Source of the DNA: Hydrogenobacter thermophilus TK-6
Lineage (GTDB): Bacteria > Aquificota > Aquificia > Aquificales > Aquificaceae
Reading direction: 5' to 3'
Length of the DNA: 64,000 nt
Assembly (NCBI RefSeq): GCF_000010785.1
Contig: NC_013799.1
Span: 868,001-932,000 of the forward strand
Positions 26,048-36,136 of the stretch are shown here, one piece after another; positions within the stretch are counted from its first letter, which is position 1; every line of letters begins with the position of its first letter. The notes beneath the pieces were generated by a model. That model was not told the DNA's origin. It searched no databases and worked only from the letters and a program-made list of their open reading frames with translations. Made by a program: the position numbers and the translations under genes.

Positions 26048-26351
26048 GATAGTTTTCCCTAATCATTTCAAGAAACTTCTCTGCTTTTCCTTCGTATGTA
26101 GGCTCTCTACTTGCTATCTCTATTATTTCTCCCAGTCTGCTTTTGGTAATCATAGCCGAGAAAAACTCCCTATTTTCGGTTATCAAATTTTTAATTACAC
26201 CTTCAAGTTCTCCATAATCATCTATTCTAATAAAACCTCCTCCGCGAGTTGATTTAATGTTAATAGGACTATCTTTATCCAATGGATTAGGATTTACGGA
26301 ATAAAAACCCTGAATAATACCTGATAACTTCTTACTCCAGAGCTCCCTCAT
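26037..26351 (-). CDS. Possible C-terminal remnant of a restriction endonuclease
   Basis: 104 residues that I cannot assign. Two facts suggest a type II enzyme fragment: its end overlaps the methyltransferase start, and it is much shorter than such enzymes. It has SVNPNPLDKDSPINIKSTRGG and a helical C-terminus. Only 10 bp separate it from the preceding gene, so there is no room for the missing part. It could also be a complete small protein. Confidence 0.45.
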   Translation of the reverse strand: MRELWSKKLSGIIQGFYSVNPNPLDKDSPINIKSTRGGGFIRIDDYGELEGVIKNLITENREFFSAMITKSRLGEIIEIASREPTYEGKAEKFLEMIRENYHGN

Positions 26352-26361
26352 TCAATTATTT

Positions 26362-26661
26362 TTACTCCCCCTCAAAGGATTGTAATTCTTCCATAAGCGA
26401 TTTTATCTGATGCATCACAGCACCTTTGAGCTGTTCCACGCTGGAGTTCCAGTAAGCCTCATTGAAAACCAGCTTTTTCTCAGGACCTTCCTCGTCAAAA
26501 GCACCCAAGTAGCGCACTATTACCGTCGGATATGGAGTTTCTTCTTCGCAATCTTCTTCCTCAATGCCCGGGAAGCATACGAGGAGTTCTATCTCAGGAG
26601 GTACAGCCATGCCTTTTAGCTCTTCTGCCAGCCTCTTGAAAACTTCTTTGGGATACTTCAT
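26362..26661 (-). CDS. Uncharacterised acidic protein after atpH
   Basis: 99 residues, strongly acidic (GIEEEDCEEETPYP near 31), no signal or membrane helix. It follows atpH after one base, so it is in the ATP synthase operon. Family not recognised. The expected atpA does not follow atpH here. Confidence 0.6.
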   Translation of the reverse strand: MKYPKEVFKRLAEELKGMAVPPEIELLVCFPGIEEEDCEEETPYPTVIVRYLGAFDEEGPEKKLVFNEAYWNSSVEQLKGAVMHQIKSLMEELQSFEGE

Positions 26662-26662
26662 A

Positions 26663-27199
26663 TTAGCCTCGCATCACATTTAGCAGGGTCTTTTTGATGG
26701 AGGTGTCAAGAAGAAAGCCGTAAGTCTTTATCACAAAGCCCCCTATGAGAGAGGCATCTTCTATAACCTCAAACTCCAAGTCTCTTCCAAGTGCCTTGCT
26801 GACCACATTTTTAATCCTTTCTATCACTGCTCCGTCCACCTTCTTTGCCAGCATAAGCAAAGCTTTGGAGAATCTCAGAGTTTTTTCCACCTCATAATCG
26901 TAGAATCTCTTTATCTCGGATATGAGAGGCAAGGCATTGAGCTCCAGCAAATGGGATAAAGTGTCATCCACCTCCTTAGTTATGCCAAGTTTTTCTCTCA
27001 GAGTTTTCAAGTAAGAGAGTTTTGCATCAAGAGGTACCAGAGGATTGAGGACAAAGTCCCTAAAGCTCCTTTCCCTCCTGTAAAGCTCTGACAACATACC
27101 CAAAAAGTCCGAAACTTTCATCATTACTTGCTTCTCTTTGGGCAAGGAGTTAATAAGCATTCTGGATAACTTCCTTGCGAGGTCTGCACTCCGTATCAT
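26663..27199 (-). CDS. atpH: ATP synthase F1 subunit delta
   Basis: 178 residues. Connects the b stalk to the top of F1. N-terminal helical domain (RKLSRMLINSLPKE... to about 105) and C-terminal domain with DASLIGGFVIKTYGFLLD, the conserved delta signature. Overlaps atpF by 4 nt. Confidence 0.94.
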   Translation of the reverse strand: MIRSADLARKLSRMLINSLPKEKQVMMKVSDFLGMLSELYRRERSFRDFVLNPLVPLDAKLSYLKTLREKLGITKEVDDTLSHLLELNALPLISEIKRFYDYEVEKTLRFSKALLMLAKKVDGAVIERIKNVVSKALGRDLEFEVIEDASLIGGFVIKTYGFLLDTSIKKTLLNVMRG

Positions 27200-27690
27200 C
27201 TTTCCTCCACAGATCTCAGAGATTTTTCTATGTATTTTTTCTGAACTTCTGGGTCTTCAAAGGCTTTCTTGAGCATATCCGTTGCCATCTGTCTTGCCTT
27301 CTCCATACCAAAGCGTAAAAGCTCTTCTTTTGCCCTCTTTGTTTCTATCTGCACCGCTTCCTTTGCCTTCTCCCTTATTCTCTCTGCCATCTGTTCAGCC
27401 TTCTTGAGTTCTTCCTCTTTTGTGTACTGTGCTGTCTCTTGAGCCAGAGCTATCTGCTCTCTGTATCTTCTTTGTGCATCTTCGTAGCTCTCCTTAGCTC
27501 TAAGAAGCTCCTCGTGTGAAAGCCTTAGCTCCTCTTCAGAAGCATTGAGCTTTTCTGTGAGACTTCTGAAAAAGCTATTAAAAGCTTCAGATACGGGTTT
27601 GCGACCAAAGTAGTAAACTATCCCCAAAAATAGAAGCACATTGAATCCTTTCCAAAGAAGCTCAGTCAGATGGTGTCCGCCTTCCGTCAT
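27196..27690 (-). CDS. atpF: ATP synthase F0 subunit b
   Basis: 164 residues. One N-terminal membrane helix (LWKGFNVLLFLGIVYYFGRK) followed by a long charged coiled-coil (about 35-150) typical of the peripheral stalk. Overlaps both neighbours by 4 nt. Together with the next entry it forms a b/b' heterodimer. Confidence 0.92.
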   Translation of the reverse strand: MTEGGHHLTELLWKGFNVLLFLGIVYYFGRKPVSEAFNSFFRSLTEKLNASEEELRLSHEELLRAKESYEDAQRRYREQIALAQETAQYTKEEELKKAEQMAERIREKAKEAVQIETKRAKEELLRFGMEKARQMATDMLKKAFEDPEVQKKYIEKSLRSVEER

Positions 27691-28127
27691 GCAGCTTCCT
27701 CCAACACTTTGTCCCTTATGAGCTTAGCAATCTCCTCCACTTTTTGCTCCAGCTTTGCCTTCTCCTCCTCAAGCGCCTTCCTTATCTCTTCAACAGCTCT
27801 GGATATCTCTTCCTGAGCTTCTCTCTCCGCTTTTTGCAATATCTCAGCCTTCAATCTTTCCGCTTCCTTCCTGACTTTTTCAAGTAAGGCGTTGGACTCT
27901 CTTCTGCCCTCTTCAAGTATCCTGGTAGCTTCCGCAAGAAGCTTGGTAGCTTCTTCTCTGTTCTTTTGAGCCTCTTGCAAGTTTTTTTCCACTATACTGT
28001 CTCTTTCTAATATCACTGAAGTGTAAGGCTTTACAAACAAGAAGTTGACAAGCACTACAAACACCAAAAACAGAACTGCCTGCACCAGAAGCGTAAAGTT
28101 GGGATACAGCGCCTGCTGTATATCCAT
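27687..28127 (-). CDS. ATP synthase F0 subunit b' (second b-type subunit)
   Basis: 146 residues. Membrane helix LLVQAVLFLVFVVLVNFLFV, then KPYTSVILERDSIVEKNL and a Glu/Lys/Ala-rich coiled-coil. First gene of the b'-b-delta operon. Two different b subunits occur in Aquificales as well as cyanobacteria and some proteobacteria. Confidence 0.9.
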   Translation of the reverse strand: MDIQQALYPNFTLLVQAVLFLVFVVLVNFLFVKPYTSVILERDSIVEKNLQEAQKNREEATKLLAEATRILEEGRRESNALLEKVRKEAERLKAEILQKAEREAQEEISRAVEEIRKALEEEKAKLEQKVEEIAKLIRDKVLEEAA

Positions 28128-28154
28128 AACTAAACCTCCATCAGTATTATAACA

Positions 28155-28682
28155 CTACTTGGAGGGTCTGAAGGCTTTAACTTTGTTCTCGTCAGTGGTA
28201 ATGTACGGACCACCTATGAGGTCTATGCAGTAAGGTATGGCTGGAAACACGGCATCCAAACACACCTTTATAGACTGGGGCTTCCCCGGCAAATTTACTA
28301 TAAGCGTTTTTCCCCTTATTCCTGCAAGCTGCCGAGAAAGTATGGCAGTAGGTACCTGTTTTAGAGATACGCTTCTCATGAGTTCTCCAAAGCCCGGAAG
28401 AATTTTTTCACACACCGCCTGAGTAGCTTCAGGTGTGACATCTCTGGGAGCAGGACCAGTGCCACCTGTGGTAAGGATAAGGCAACAGCCTTCCACATCA
28501 GCCATATGCAACAAAGCACCCTCTATAATGTCCCTTTCGTCGGGCACAACTCTGTAGATAACCTCAAAAGGTGAGGTAATAACTTCATTAAGATACTCCA
28601 TTATATACTTGCCGCTTATGTCCTCATACTCACCCCTGCTGGCTCTATCGGATATGGTCAGGACACCTATTTTAGCCTTCAT
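28155..28682 (-). CDS. mogA: Molybdopterin adenylyltransferase (MogA/MoaB family)
   Basis: 175 residues. Activates molybdopterin for metal insertion. It has IGVLTISDRASRGEYED at the N-terminus, LTTGGTGPAPRDVTPEAT near 92 and NLPGKPQSIKVCLDAV near 140, the full MogA pattern. Its ATG is only 18 bp from the divergent enolase ATG. Confidence 0.92.
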   Translation of the reverse strand: MKAKIGVLTISDRASRGEYEDISGKYIMEYLNEVITSPFEVIYRVVPDERDIIEGALLHMADVEGCCLILTTGGTGPAPRDVTPEATQAVCEKILPGFGELMRSVSLKQVPTAILSRQLAGIRGKTLIVNLPGKPQSIKVCLDAVFPAIPYCIDLIGGPYITTDENKVKAFRPSK

Positions 28683-28686
28683 GGTT

Positions 28687-28692
28687 TATAAT
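28687..28692 (+). promoter_or_regulatory. -10 box TATAAT, 8 nt before eno
   Basis: TATAAT in the 18-bp gap between the divergent mogA and eno start codons. With an 8-nt gap to the ATG the eno message should be leaderless; its -35 region would lie inside mogA. Confidence 0.55.
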
Positions 28693-28697
28693 TTTAG

Positions 28698-30247
<1,550 letters not shown>

Positions 30248-30264
<17 letters not shown>

Positions 30265-31333
30265 CCATCACTTTATGAGAAGAGCCTTGGAACTTGCAAA
30301 GCTACGAAAGGGTCTAACACATCCCAACCCCACTGTAGGCTGTGTGATAGTAAAGGATGGAAAGATAATAGCAGAAGGATACCACGAAAAGGTTGGCATG
30401 CCACATGCGGAGGCTGTGGCTCTTGAAAAGGCAGGCACACAGGCAGAAGGCTCCACCCTTTATGTAACCCTGGAACCTTGCACCCATTACGGAAGAACTC
30501 CCCCCTGCACCGATGCCATCATCAGGGCAAAGGTAAAAAGAGTGGTTATAGCTACTCTTGACCCTAATCCCCTCGTGTCGGGCAGGGGAGTACAAAAGCT
30601 CAGGGATGCAGGCATAGATGTGTGTGTGGGCGTACTTGAAGATGAGGCAAGAGAACTTAACGAGGACTTCTTTACCTACATTACCCAAAAAAGACCTTAC
30701 ATAACCCTAAAGCTGGCTCAAAGTATAGATGGGCGCATAGCCACCAAGCATGGAGAAAGCCAGTGGATAACTAACCAAGAGAGCAGAACCTTTGCTCACA
30801 GGCTAAGAGCGCAGGCAACGGCAGTCCTTGTAGGTATAAACACCGTCTTGAGGGATGACCCATCTCTTACGGTAAGGCACATACCATGGGAGAGCCAACC
30901 CATAAGAGTGGTGCTTGACCCCAATCTGAGGATACCCATAACATCCAAACTGGTAAGGGAAAAAACCGCAAAAACCCTTATAATAACTGCTTCCGAAAAC
31001 AGAGAAAAGATGAAAATTTTGGAGGATGAGGGCATAAAGGTACTTTTGGCTCCCGCGGAGGAAGGAAAGCTGATACTGAGGGAGGTTTTGAGAGAGCTTT
31101 ACTTTATGGAGATTATGCACCTTCTTGTTGAAGGAGGAGCCCAAACCATCACCAGCTTCATAAAGGAGGATCTTTATGACAGGCTTTTTATTTTTTTAGC
31201 ACCCATACTGATAGGAGAAGGTATAGGTATAGGTGATATAGGCACCAGTAAGCTTTTGGATGCCAAAAGGCATATGCTTAAAAGCATATACAGATTTGGC
31301 GATGACGTAGGACTTGAGTATAAGAAGCTATGA
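30248..31333 (+). CDS. ribD: Riboflavin biosynthesis deaminase/reductase
   Basis: Bifunctional enzyme of the second and third steps of riboflavin synthesis. 361 residues. The deaminase domain (about 1-145) has the zinc motif PHAEAVAL and [15 protein letters not shown]; the reductase domain (about 150-360) has [14 protein letters not shown] and [15 protein letters not shown] 30248 or 30251; overlaps the FtsB-like gene by 17 nt. Confidence 0.95.
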
Positions 31334-32226
31334 AAATTGTCTTTATGGGTACATCATCCTTTGCAGTACCAAGCTTAAAGGCTCTGGTGGAAAACTTTCA
31401 GGTTGTGGGAGTTATCACACAGCCCGACAGACCAGCCCACAGAGGTCAAAAACTTACACCTTCGCCAGTCAAAAAGATGGCTCTTGAACTCGGTCTCTGC
31501 CTTTATCAGCCGGAGAAAAAAAGCCAGATAGAGGAAACTGTTCTTAAGCTAAAGCCTGACTGTGTAGTTGTTGTCGCTTACGGGAGGATTTTGACAAAAG
31601 AGGTGCTTGGCATACCACCTTACGGATGCATAAACCTTCATGCGTCTTTGCTCCCAAAGTACAGAGGCGCAGCTCCCATACAAAGATGCCTGATGGCAGG
31701 GGAAAAATTAACTGGCAATACGGTGATGCTCATGGATGAAGGTATGGACACAGGAGACATACTAAGGCAGGAAAGTGTGCCAATAGATGAAGAGGACAAT
31801 CTTCTGAGTTTGAGCGAAAAGCTCTCTACAAAAGGTGCAAAACTCTTAGTTAGCACCCTCAAGGATTGGTTTGAAGGGAAGATAGCACCCACTCCTCAGG
31901 ATCATCAGCAAGCTACTTATGCACCACCCATTTGGAAGGAGGAGTACCGCATATGCTGGAAGGCTTCTGCCCAAAGTGTAAAAGATAGAGTGAGAGGGCT
32001 TTATCCCAACTGCTATGCTTTCCTTGAGGAGGGTGAAAGGATAAAAGTGCTGAAAGTCAGAGTCTGTCAGGAGAGTGGAGAGCCAGGCGAGCTGATCCAC
32101 CAAAGGAAGTTTCAGGTGGCCTGCGGAGAAAACTCCGTTGAAGTCCTTGAGCTTATAAATCCAAAAGGTAAAAGGGTTAGCGGTGAAGACTTTTTGAGAG
32201 GATATCAGGTGAAAAAACTCCGCTGA
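31330..32226 (+). CDS. fmt: Methionyl-tRNA formyltransferase
   Basis: 298 residues. Formylates initiator t[18 protein letters not shown] start, [17 protein letters not shown] near 105 and DTGDIL near 145 are diagnostic, with a C-terminal OB domain. Overlaps ribD by 4 nt. No def (deformylase) adjoins. Confidence 0.96.
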   Translation: MKIVFMGTSSFAVPSLKALVENFQVVGVITQPDRPAHRGQKLTPSPVKKMALELGLCLYQPEKKSQIEETVLKLKPDCVVVVAYGRILTKEVLGIPPYGCINLHASLLPKYRGAAPIQRCLMAGEKLTGNTVMLMDEGMDTGDILRQESVPIDEEDNLLSLSEKLSTKGAKLLVSTLKDWFEGKIAPTPQDHQQATYAPPIWKEEYRICWKASAQSVKDRVRGLYPNCYAFLEEGERIKVLKVRVCQESGEPGELIHQRKFQVACGENSVEVLELINPKGKRVSGEDFLRGYQVKKLR

Positions 32227-32243
32227 GCATTAACTTAAAAATT

Positions 32244-33119
32244 ATGAAGAAGGGACCAAATATAAGCCTTATAGTGGAGAGCTTCCAAAACCTTGAGAAG
32301 GCATACATAGACCTGAAAAAAAACCTATCCCTTCCAAAAGAGGAGTTTGTTAGCAACAAGCTTGTTCTTGACAAGGTTCGCATAGACTTCAACTTGGCCT
32401 TTGAAAGCAGTATGAGACCTTGCAGACACCTCTCTACCCTCTATGGACTTAAAACCACCTCAAAGGATTGCCTCTTGAAACTTGCCGAGTATATAGGTAT
32501 GGAAGACATAAAGACCCTTCAGAGGTTTACAGACTTTTACTTTAAATACAGAGACCTAAAAGACAGCGTTTCCGCTGAGGAACTTTATGAATTTTTGAAG
32601 GAAAACCTGGTAGTGTTTAAAAAGTATGCCCAGGCAGTGGTGGAGCACATAAAAAAAACCACAGGCAACTACCTGCTTATTGACTTTGACATGCTTAACG
32701 AAAAGGCAAAGCATGTTAAAGAATCCGTCAAAAAGATAGACTTTGTCCTCTCTCAAGGCATAGAAGAGTTTAAAACTAAGCCTATGTATTACGATAGAGT
32801 AAAATACTTTTACCAAGTTGCGTATGATAGCTTGTTTGACATATGCAAACATCTTGCTCCTAAGTTTGGAGTAAAAAAATTTGGAGATGACTGCCTTTCT
32901 AAGCTGGTAGAGATAGGTGTAATAAGACAGGATCGCTACATGGATGTTTTTAAGATGACACAGCTAAAAAACAAACTCATAAGCACATGGGAAGTTAGCC
33001 CAGAAGAGCTTTATGCATCACTATCTGAACTCAAAGACAAGTTTGAGCCAGTCATGAAGGACATATCCGTAAGTTTGAAAAAGCTCATTGAAGATAAGGC
33101 AAAAGGTGCTGTGGGTTGA
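32244..33119 (+). CDS. Tandem HepT-like (DUF86/HEPN) protein with lost catalytic motifs
   Basis: 291 residues in two similar halves (about 12-135 and 147-285). Each has the HepT helical pattern: RIDFNLAFESSMRPCRHLS, then LLKLAEYIGM, then AEELYEFL in the first; KYFYQVAYDSLFDICKHLA, LSKLVEIGVI, PEELYASL in the second. In active HepT the motif RN-x-x-V-H lies before the last segment. Here it is YRDLKDS and LKNKLIS, so the His and, in the second copy, the Arg are lost. No MntA nucleotidyltransferase partner is nearby. Probably a structural or RNA-binding relative; function unknown. Confidence 0.65.
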   Translation: MKKGPNISLIVESFQNLEKAYIDLKKNLSLPKEEFVSNKLVLDKVRIDFNLAFESSMRPCRHLSTLYGLKTTSKDCLLKLAEYIGMEDIKTLQRFTDFYFKYRDLKDSVSAEELYEFLKENLVVFKKYAQAVVEHIKKTTGNYLLIDFDMLNEKAKHVKESVKKIDFVLSQGIEEFKTKPMYYDRVKYFYQVAYDSLFDICKHLAPKFGVKKFGDDCLSKLVEIGVIRQDRYMDVFKMTQLKNKLISTWEVSPEELYASLSELKDKFEPVMKDISVSLKKLIEDKAKGAVG

Positions 33120-33148
33120 TTGACTAAAGCCTTACCTTGAAGTATAAT
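33120..33148 (+). promoter_or_regulatory. Sigma-70-type promoter of the tRNA cluster
   Basis: TTGACT (33120-33125), 17-bp spacer, TATAAT (33143-33148), then tRNA-Thr starting 18 nt later. One of the best-formed promoters in the window. Confidence 0.8.
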
Positions 33149-33165
33149 ATCTTATTGCATTTAAA

Positions 33166-33238
33166 GCTGGCGTAGCTCAGTGGGCAGAGCGCGGGATTTG
33201 TAATCCCGCGGGCGTGGGTTCAAGTCCCACCGCCAGCT
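33166..33238 (+). tRNA. tRNA-Thr (anticodon UGU)
   Basis: 73-nt cloverleaf: acceptor GCTGGCG/CGCCAGC, discriminator T, anticodon loop TTTGTAA (TGT), T-arm GTGGGTTCAAGTCCCAC. First of three tRNAs in one transcript. Confidence 0.97.
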
Positions 33239-33250
33239 TGTAAGCCCCAA

Positions 33251-33337
33251 GGAGGGGTGGCCGAGTGGTCAAAGGCAGGGGACTGTAAATCCCCCGGGCT
33301 CCGCCCTACGCAGGTTCGAATCCTGCCCCCTCCACCA
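33251..33337 (+). tRNA. tRNA-Tyr (anticodon GUA), CCA encoded
   Basis: Class-II tRNA with long variable arm: acceptor GGAGGGG/CCCCTCC, discriminator A, anticodon loop CTGTAAA (GTA). The genome encodes CCA at 33335-33337, immediately followed by the next tRNA. Confidence 0.96.
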
Positions 33338-33409
33338 GCGGGCGTAGCTCAGTGGTAGAGCAGCTGCCTTCCAAGCAGCAGGCCGCGGGTTCGAGTCCCG
33401 TCGCCCGCT
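33338..33409 (+). tRNA. tRNA-Gly (anticodon UCC)
   Basis: 72-nt cloverleaf: acceptor GCGGGCG/CGCCCGC, anticodon loop CTTCCAA (TCC), T-arm CGCGGGTTCGAGTCCCG. The Thr-Tyr-Gly order resembles the tRNA set before tuf genes in many bacteria, but no tuf follows here. Confidence 0.97.
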
Positions 33410-33436
33410 CTTTAAAAAGGCATATATTTTTCTCCT

Positions 33437-34114
33437 ATGATTTTGCGCTTGAGTATAAGAAGAGAAGACCCAGAGAGTGGTATATGTAATTACCAGGACT
33501 TTGAAATACCTTACGAAGATGGCATGACCTTTCTCACCGCTCTTCAAAGGATAAAGGAGTATCAGGATGAAACGCTGACTTTCAGGCACTTTTGTAGAGC
33601 GGGTATATGTGGCACATGCACTATTTACATAAACGGATTCCCCAAGCTTGCTTGTAAAGAACAAGTTCTACCTTATGTACTTTTAGAAAAAAGGGTCGTG
33701 ATAGAACCACTCAAAGGCTTTAAGGTAATAAAAGACCTTGCGGTAGACAATGATAAAATCATAAAGAAGTTAAAAGAGATTCACGGATGGGTAAGGACAG
33801 GGTCCGACGATTGCAGAATACCATCTGACCTCAGCAGGAAGTTGGAAAGCGCTGCAGATTGCATCCTCTGTTTAGCATGCCAATCTTACTGCCCTCAGGT
33901 ATTGGAAGAAAATTATGCGGGTCCCCTCATCTTCGCAAAGCTGTATAGATTCCTTGAAGACCCAAGAGACAAGGACAAGGAAGAAAGATTCGTGCAAGCT
34001 GTAGAAAAGGGTAATCTTTACCACTGCTTATCCTGTAATAAGTGCAATCATGTATGTCCAAAGGAGGTAGAACCAGCCACCCTCATAAGGAGACTTATGG
34101 TGTACAGCAGATAA
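33437..34114 (+). CDS. Succinate dehydrogenase/fumarate reductase iron-sulfur subunit
   Basis: 225 residues. N-terminal plant-type 2Fe-2S domain with CRAGICGTCTI and the distant Cys in KLACKEQV; C-terminal 4Fe-4S and 3Fe-4S domain with CILCLACQSYCPQV and CLSCNKCNHVCPKEVEP. The layout fits SdhB/FrdB. No flavoprotein or membrane subunit adjoins. In this group a fumarate reductase works in the reductive TCA cycle, so either direction is possible. Confidence 0.9.
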   Translation: MILRLSIRREDPESGICNYQDFEIPYEDGMTFLTALQRIKEYQDETLTFRHFCRAGICGTCTIYINGFPKLACKEQVLPYVLLEKRVVIEPLKGFKVIKDLAVDNDKIIKKLKEIHGWVRTGSDDCRIPSDLSRKLESAADCILCLACQSYCPQVLEENYAGPLIFAKLYRFLEDPRDKDKEERFVQAVEKGNLYHCLSCNKCNHVCPKEVEPATLIRRLMVYSR

Positions 34115-34170
34115 GGGGGTGCTTGACACAGAGACTACAGGAAGGTATCATAAAAAAGGGAGGTGAAGGT

Positions 34171-34407
34171 ATGTGGAGATTCGCCATTATGCTTTTCACA
34201 ACAGCTTATGCCTTTTCTTGTCCTGCAAGTATAAGTATAGAAGAAGCCATAAGGATAGCCAAGCCTTATGTTGGTGAAGTGCACTACTCTGGCAAGGGTC
34301 AGAGTAAAAAAACGGGAGAGTGCTACTATAGAATAAGGGGGACGGAGGGTACTGCTGTGATAGATGCTAAGGATGGTAAACTGGTGAGATTCTACAGAAG
34401 CAGGTAG
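34171..34407 (+). CDS. Small exported PepSY-like protein
   Basis: 78 residues from ATG 34171, preceded by GGGAGGTGAAGG. Signal peptide MWRFAIMLFTTAYAFS, then a single short alpha/beta unit (EEAIRIAKPYVG ... YYRIRGTEGTAVIDAKDG) resembling a PepSY domain. Probably periplasmic; partner unknown. It ends at the stop of the convergent tldD gene. Confidence 0.7.
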   Translation: MWRFAIMLFTTAYAFSCPASISIEEAIRIAKPYVGEVHYSGKGQSKKTGECYYRIRGTEGTAVIDAKDGKLVRFYRSR

Positions 34408-35814
34408 TCAGCAGGTTTCACACCCACCCAGTATGAGGGACTTTATACGAATGGTGGGTTGAGCATCAGTTACTGGGACTCCTTGACCGTCCTTACCACA
34501 TGTGCCTATGCTCCATCCCAGATCGCTACCAACAGCATCCACATCCTGAAGAGCCTTAGGACCGTTGCCTATAAGCACTGCAGACCTTATAGGATAAGTC
34601 ATCTCACCATTTTCTATAAGGTAGCCTTCCATAATTTCAAAGACAAAATCTCCAGTAACAGTATTTACCTCTCCTCCACCCATCTTTACCACTAAAATAC
34701 CTTTTTTCGTGTCTCTTATAATGTCCTCTGTACTGTCCTTTCCGGGAGCTATGAAGGTATTTGTCATTCTAACCATAGGCACATGGGCATAGCTCTGTCT
34801 CCTTCCATTGCCTGTGGAGCTTACACCATCTTTCATGGCGGTTAGCCTGTCATACATGTATCCAGCTAAATAACCCCTGTCTATGAGTACCTTCTTTTGG
34901 GCAGGTACACCCTCATCGTCAACTGTAAAAGACCCGTTGTAGCCTTCAAGGCTCGCATCATCTATTACAGTTATCAGCTCACTGGCTACCTTTTGACCTA
35001 TCTTTCCTCTGTAAATAGAAAGGCCTTTCTGGACAAGGTCAGCTTCTAAGCCGTGACCTACAGCTTCGTGTATCATGGTTCCGCCAGCTTGCGAGGACAT
35101 GACCACCGTAAAGCTTCCCGCAGGTGCAGGCTTTGCAGATAGCATAAGAAGAGCCCGCCTTGCTGCTATATCTGCAATAAGCTCGGGAGGTTTCTCTTCC
35201 AAAAGTTCAAAGCCTCTCATCCCTCCCACAGATTCGTAGCCTCTTTGCAAAGTTTGCCCATCGCTGGCAACCACATCAACAAAAAACACCACCCTCTTTT
35301 GCTCATCCTCCGAGATTTCACCTAAATTGTTAATCACAAGAATGCCCCTGGTTTTATCGCTTATGACAGCAAGCACCTGCTTTATCTTATCTCCATAACT
35401 TCTGGCTCTATCGTTGGCTCTTTTTAAAAACTCAGTCCTATAAGCTACATCTTTAGCGTCTATATCTATTTGAACATCAGTTGCGCCTTTTATGTATCTC
35501 TTGCCTATGGCTACAGAGCCGCACCCACTCAAAGATTTTGAGAGTGCCTTTGCTATCTCTATAAGATTTTCAAGATTTATTTCTGTAGTGTAGCCGTAAT
35601 AGGTCTTTCCATCTTTTATAAGCCTTATACCAACACCTTCGTCAACTCCCCACTGAACTTTTTCCACCTTGTTGCTCTCTAAGTGTACTCTACACATCCT
35701 TGACCTTTCGTAGAAGACCTCACCGTACTCACCACCAGAAGACATAAGATAAGACAAAATATAGCCTGCCTTTTCCTTTAAAAGTTCCTTTACCTGACTG
35801 TGCGTCTCTGACAT
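34408..35814 (-). CDS. tldD: TldD-type metalloprotease
   Basis: About 468 residues. Zinc protease of the TldD/PmbA family; processes modified peptides. The site HEAVGHGLEAD near 250 supplies the His and Glu ligands, with further family segments DEGVPAQKKVLIDRG and GSDLGWSIGTCGKDGQ near the C-terminus. ATG 35814 is preferred to TTG 35829. No PmbA (TldE) partner in the window. Confidence 0.92.
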   Translation of the reverse strand: MSETHSQVKELLKEKAGYILSYLMSSGGEYGEVFYERSRMCRVHLESNKVEKVQWGVDEGVGIRLIKDGKTYYGYTTEINLENLIEIAKALSKSLSGCGSVAIGKRYIKGATDVQIDIDAKDVAYRTEFLKRANDRARSYGDKIKQVLAVISDKTRGILVINNLGEISEDEQKRVVFFVDVVASDGQTLQRGYESVGGMRGFELLEEKPPELIADIAARRALLMLSAKPAPAGSFTVVMSSQAGGTMIHEAVGHGLEADLVQKGLSIYRGKIGQKVASELITVIDDASLEGYNGSFTVDDEGVPAQKKVLIDRGYLAGYMYDRLTAMKDGVSSTGNGRRQSYAHVPMVRMTNTFIAPGKDSTEDIIRDTKKGILVVKMGGGEVNTVTGDFVFEIMEGYLIENGEMTYPIRSAVLIGNGPKALQDVDAVGSDLGWSIGTCGKDGQGVPVTDAQPTIRIKSLILGGCETC

Positions 35815-35818
35815 GCTT

Positions 35819-36082
35819 TCAAAAGCCAAAGGTCATGGGTATGTCCATGTTTATGTCTTTAACTTCTTTTATCTCGGGAAACTTGTTTTTGAGAGCCCTC
35901 TCTATGCCAGCCTTCAGCGTTAGCACAGACATACCACAGCCTGAACACGCACCCATCATCCTTACAAGAACAGTGCCATCCTCCAACACATCCACCAGCT
36001 CCACATCACCACCATCAAACCTCAAAGCAGGTCTTATCTCGTCAAGAACAGCTTCTATCTCTTCTCTCGTAGGCATAGCCAT
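35819..36082 (-). CDS. Nfu/NifU C-terminal-domain Fe-S cluster carrier
   Basis: 87 residues. LRFDGGDVELVDV and CSGCGMSVLTLKAGIE, the CxxC that carries a transferable 4Fe-4S cluster between two monomers. Stand-alone domain without NifU scaffold parts. Stop lies 4 nt before the tldD ATG. Confidence 0.93.
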   Translation of the reverse strand: MAMPTREEIEAVLDEIRPALRFDGGDVELVDVLEDGTVLVRMMGACSGCGMSVLTLKAGIERALKNKFPEIKEVKDINMDIPMTFGF

Positions 36083-36136
36083 ACTTAACCTCCTTAAGGA
36101 ATACTATTAAAATAAAATACTCCAAAGAGAAGGAAG

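Noticed and set aside
33338-33437. Thr-Tyr-Gly tRNA cluster as leader of a tuf operon
   Set aside because: The order is suggestive, but an SdhB/FrdB-like gene follows instead of tuf.
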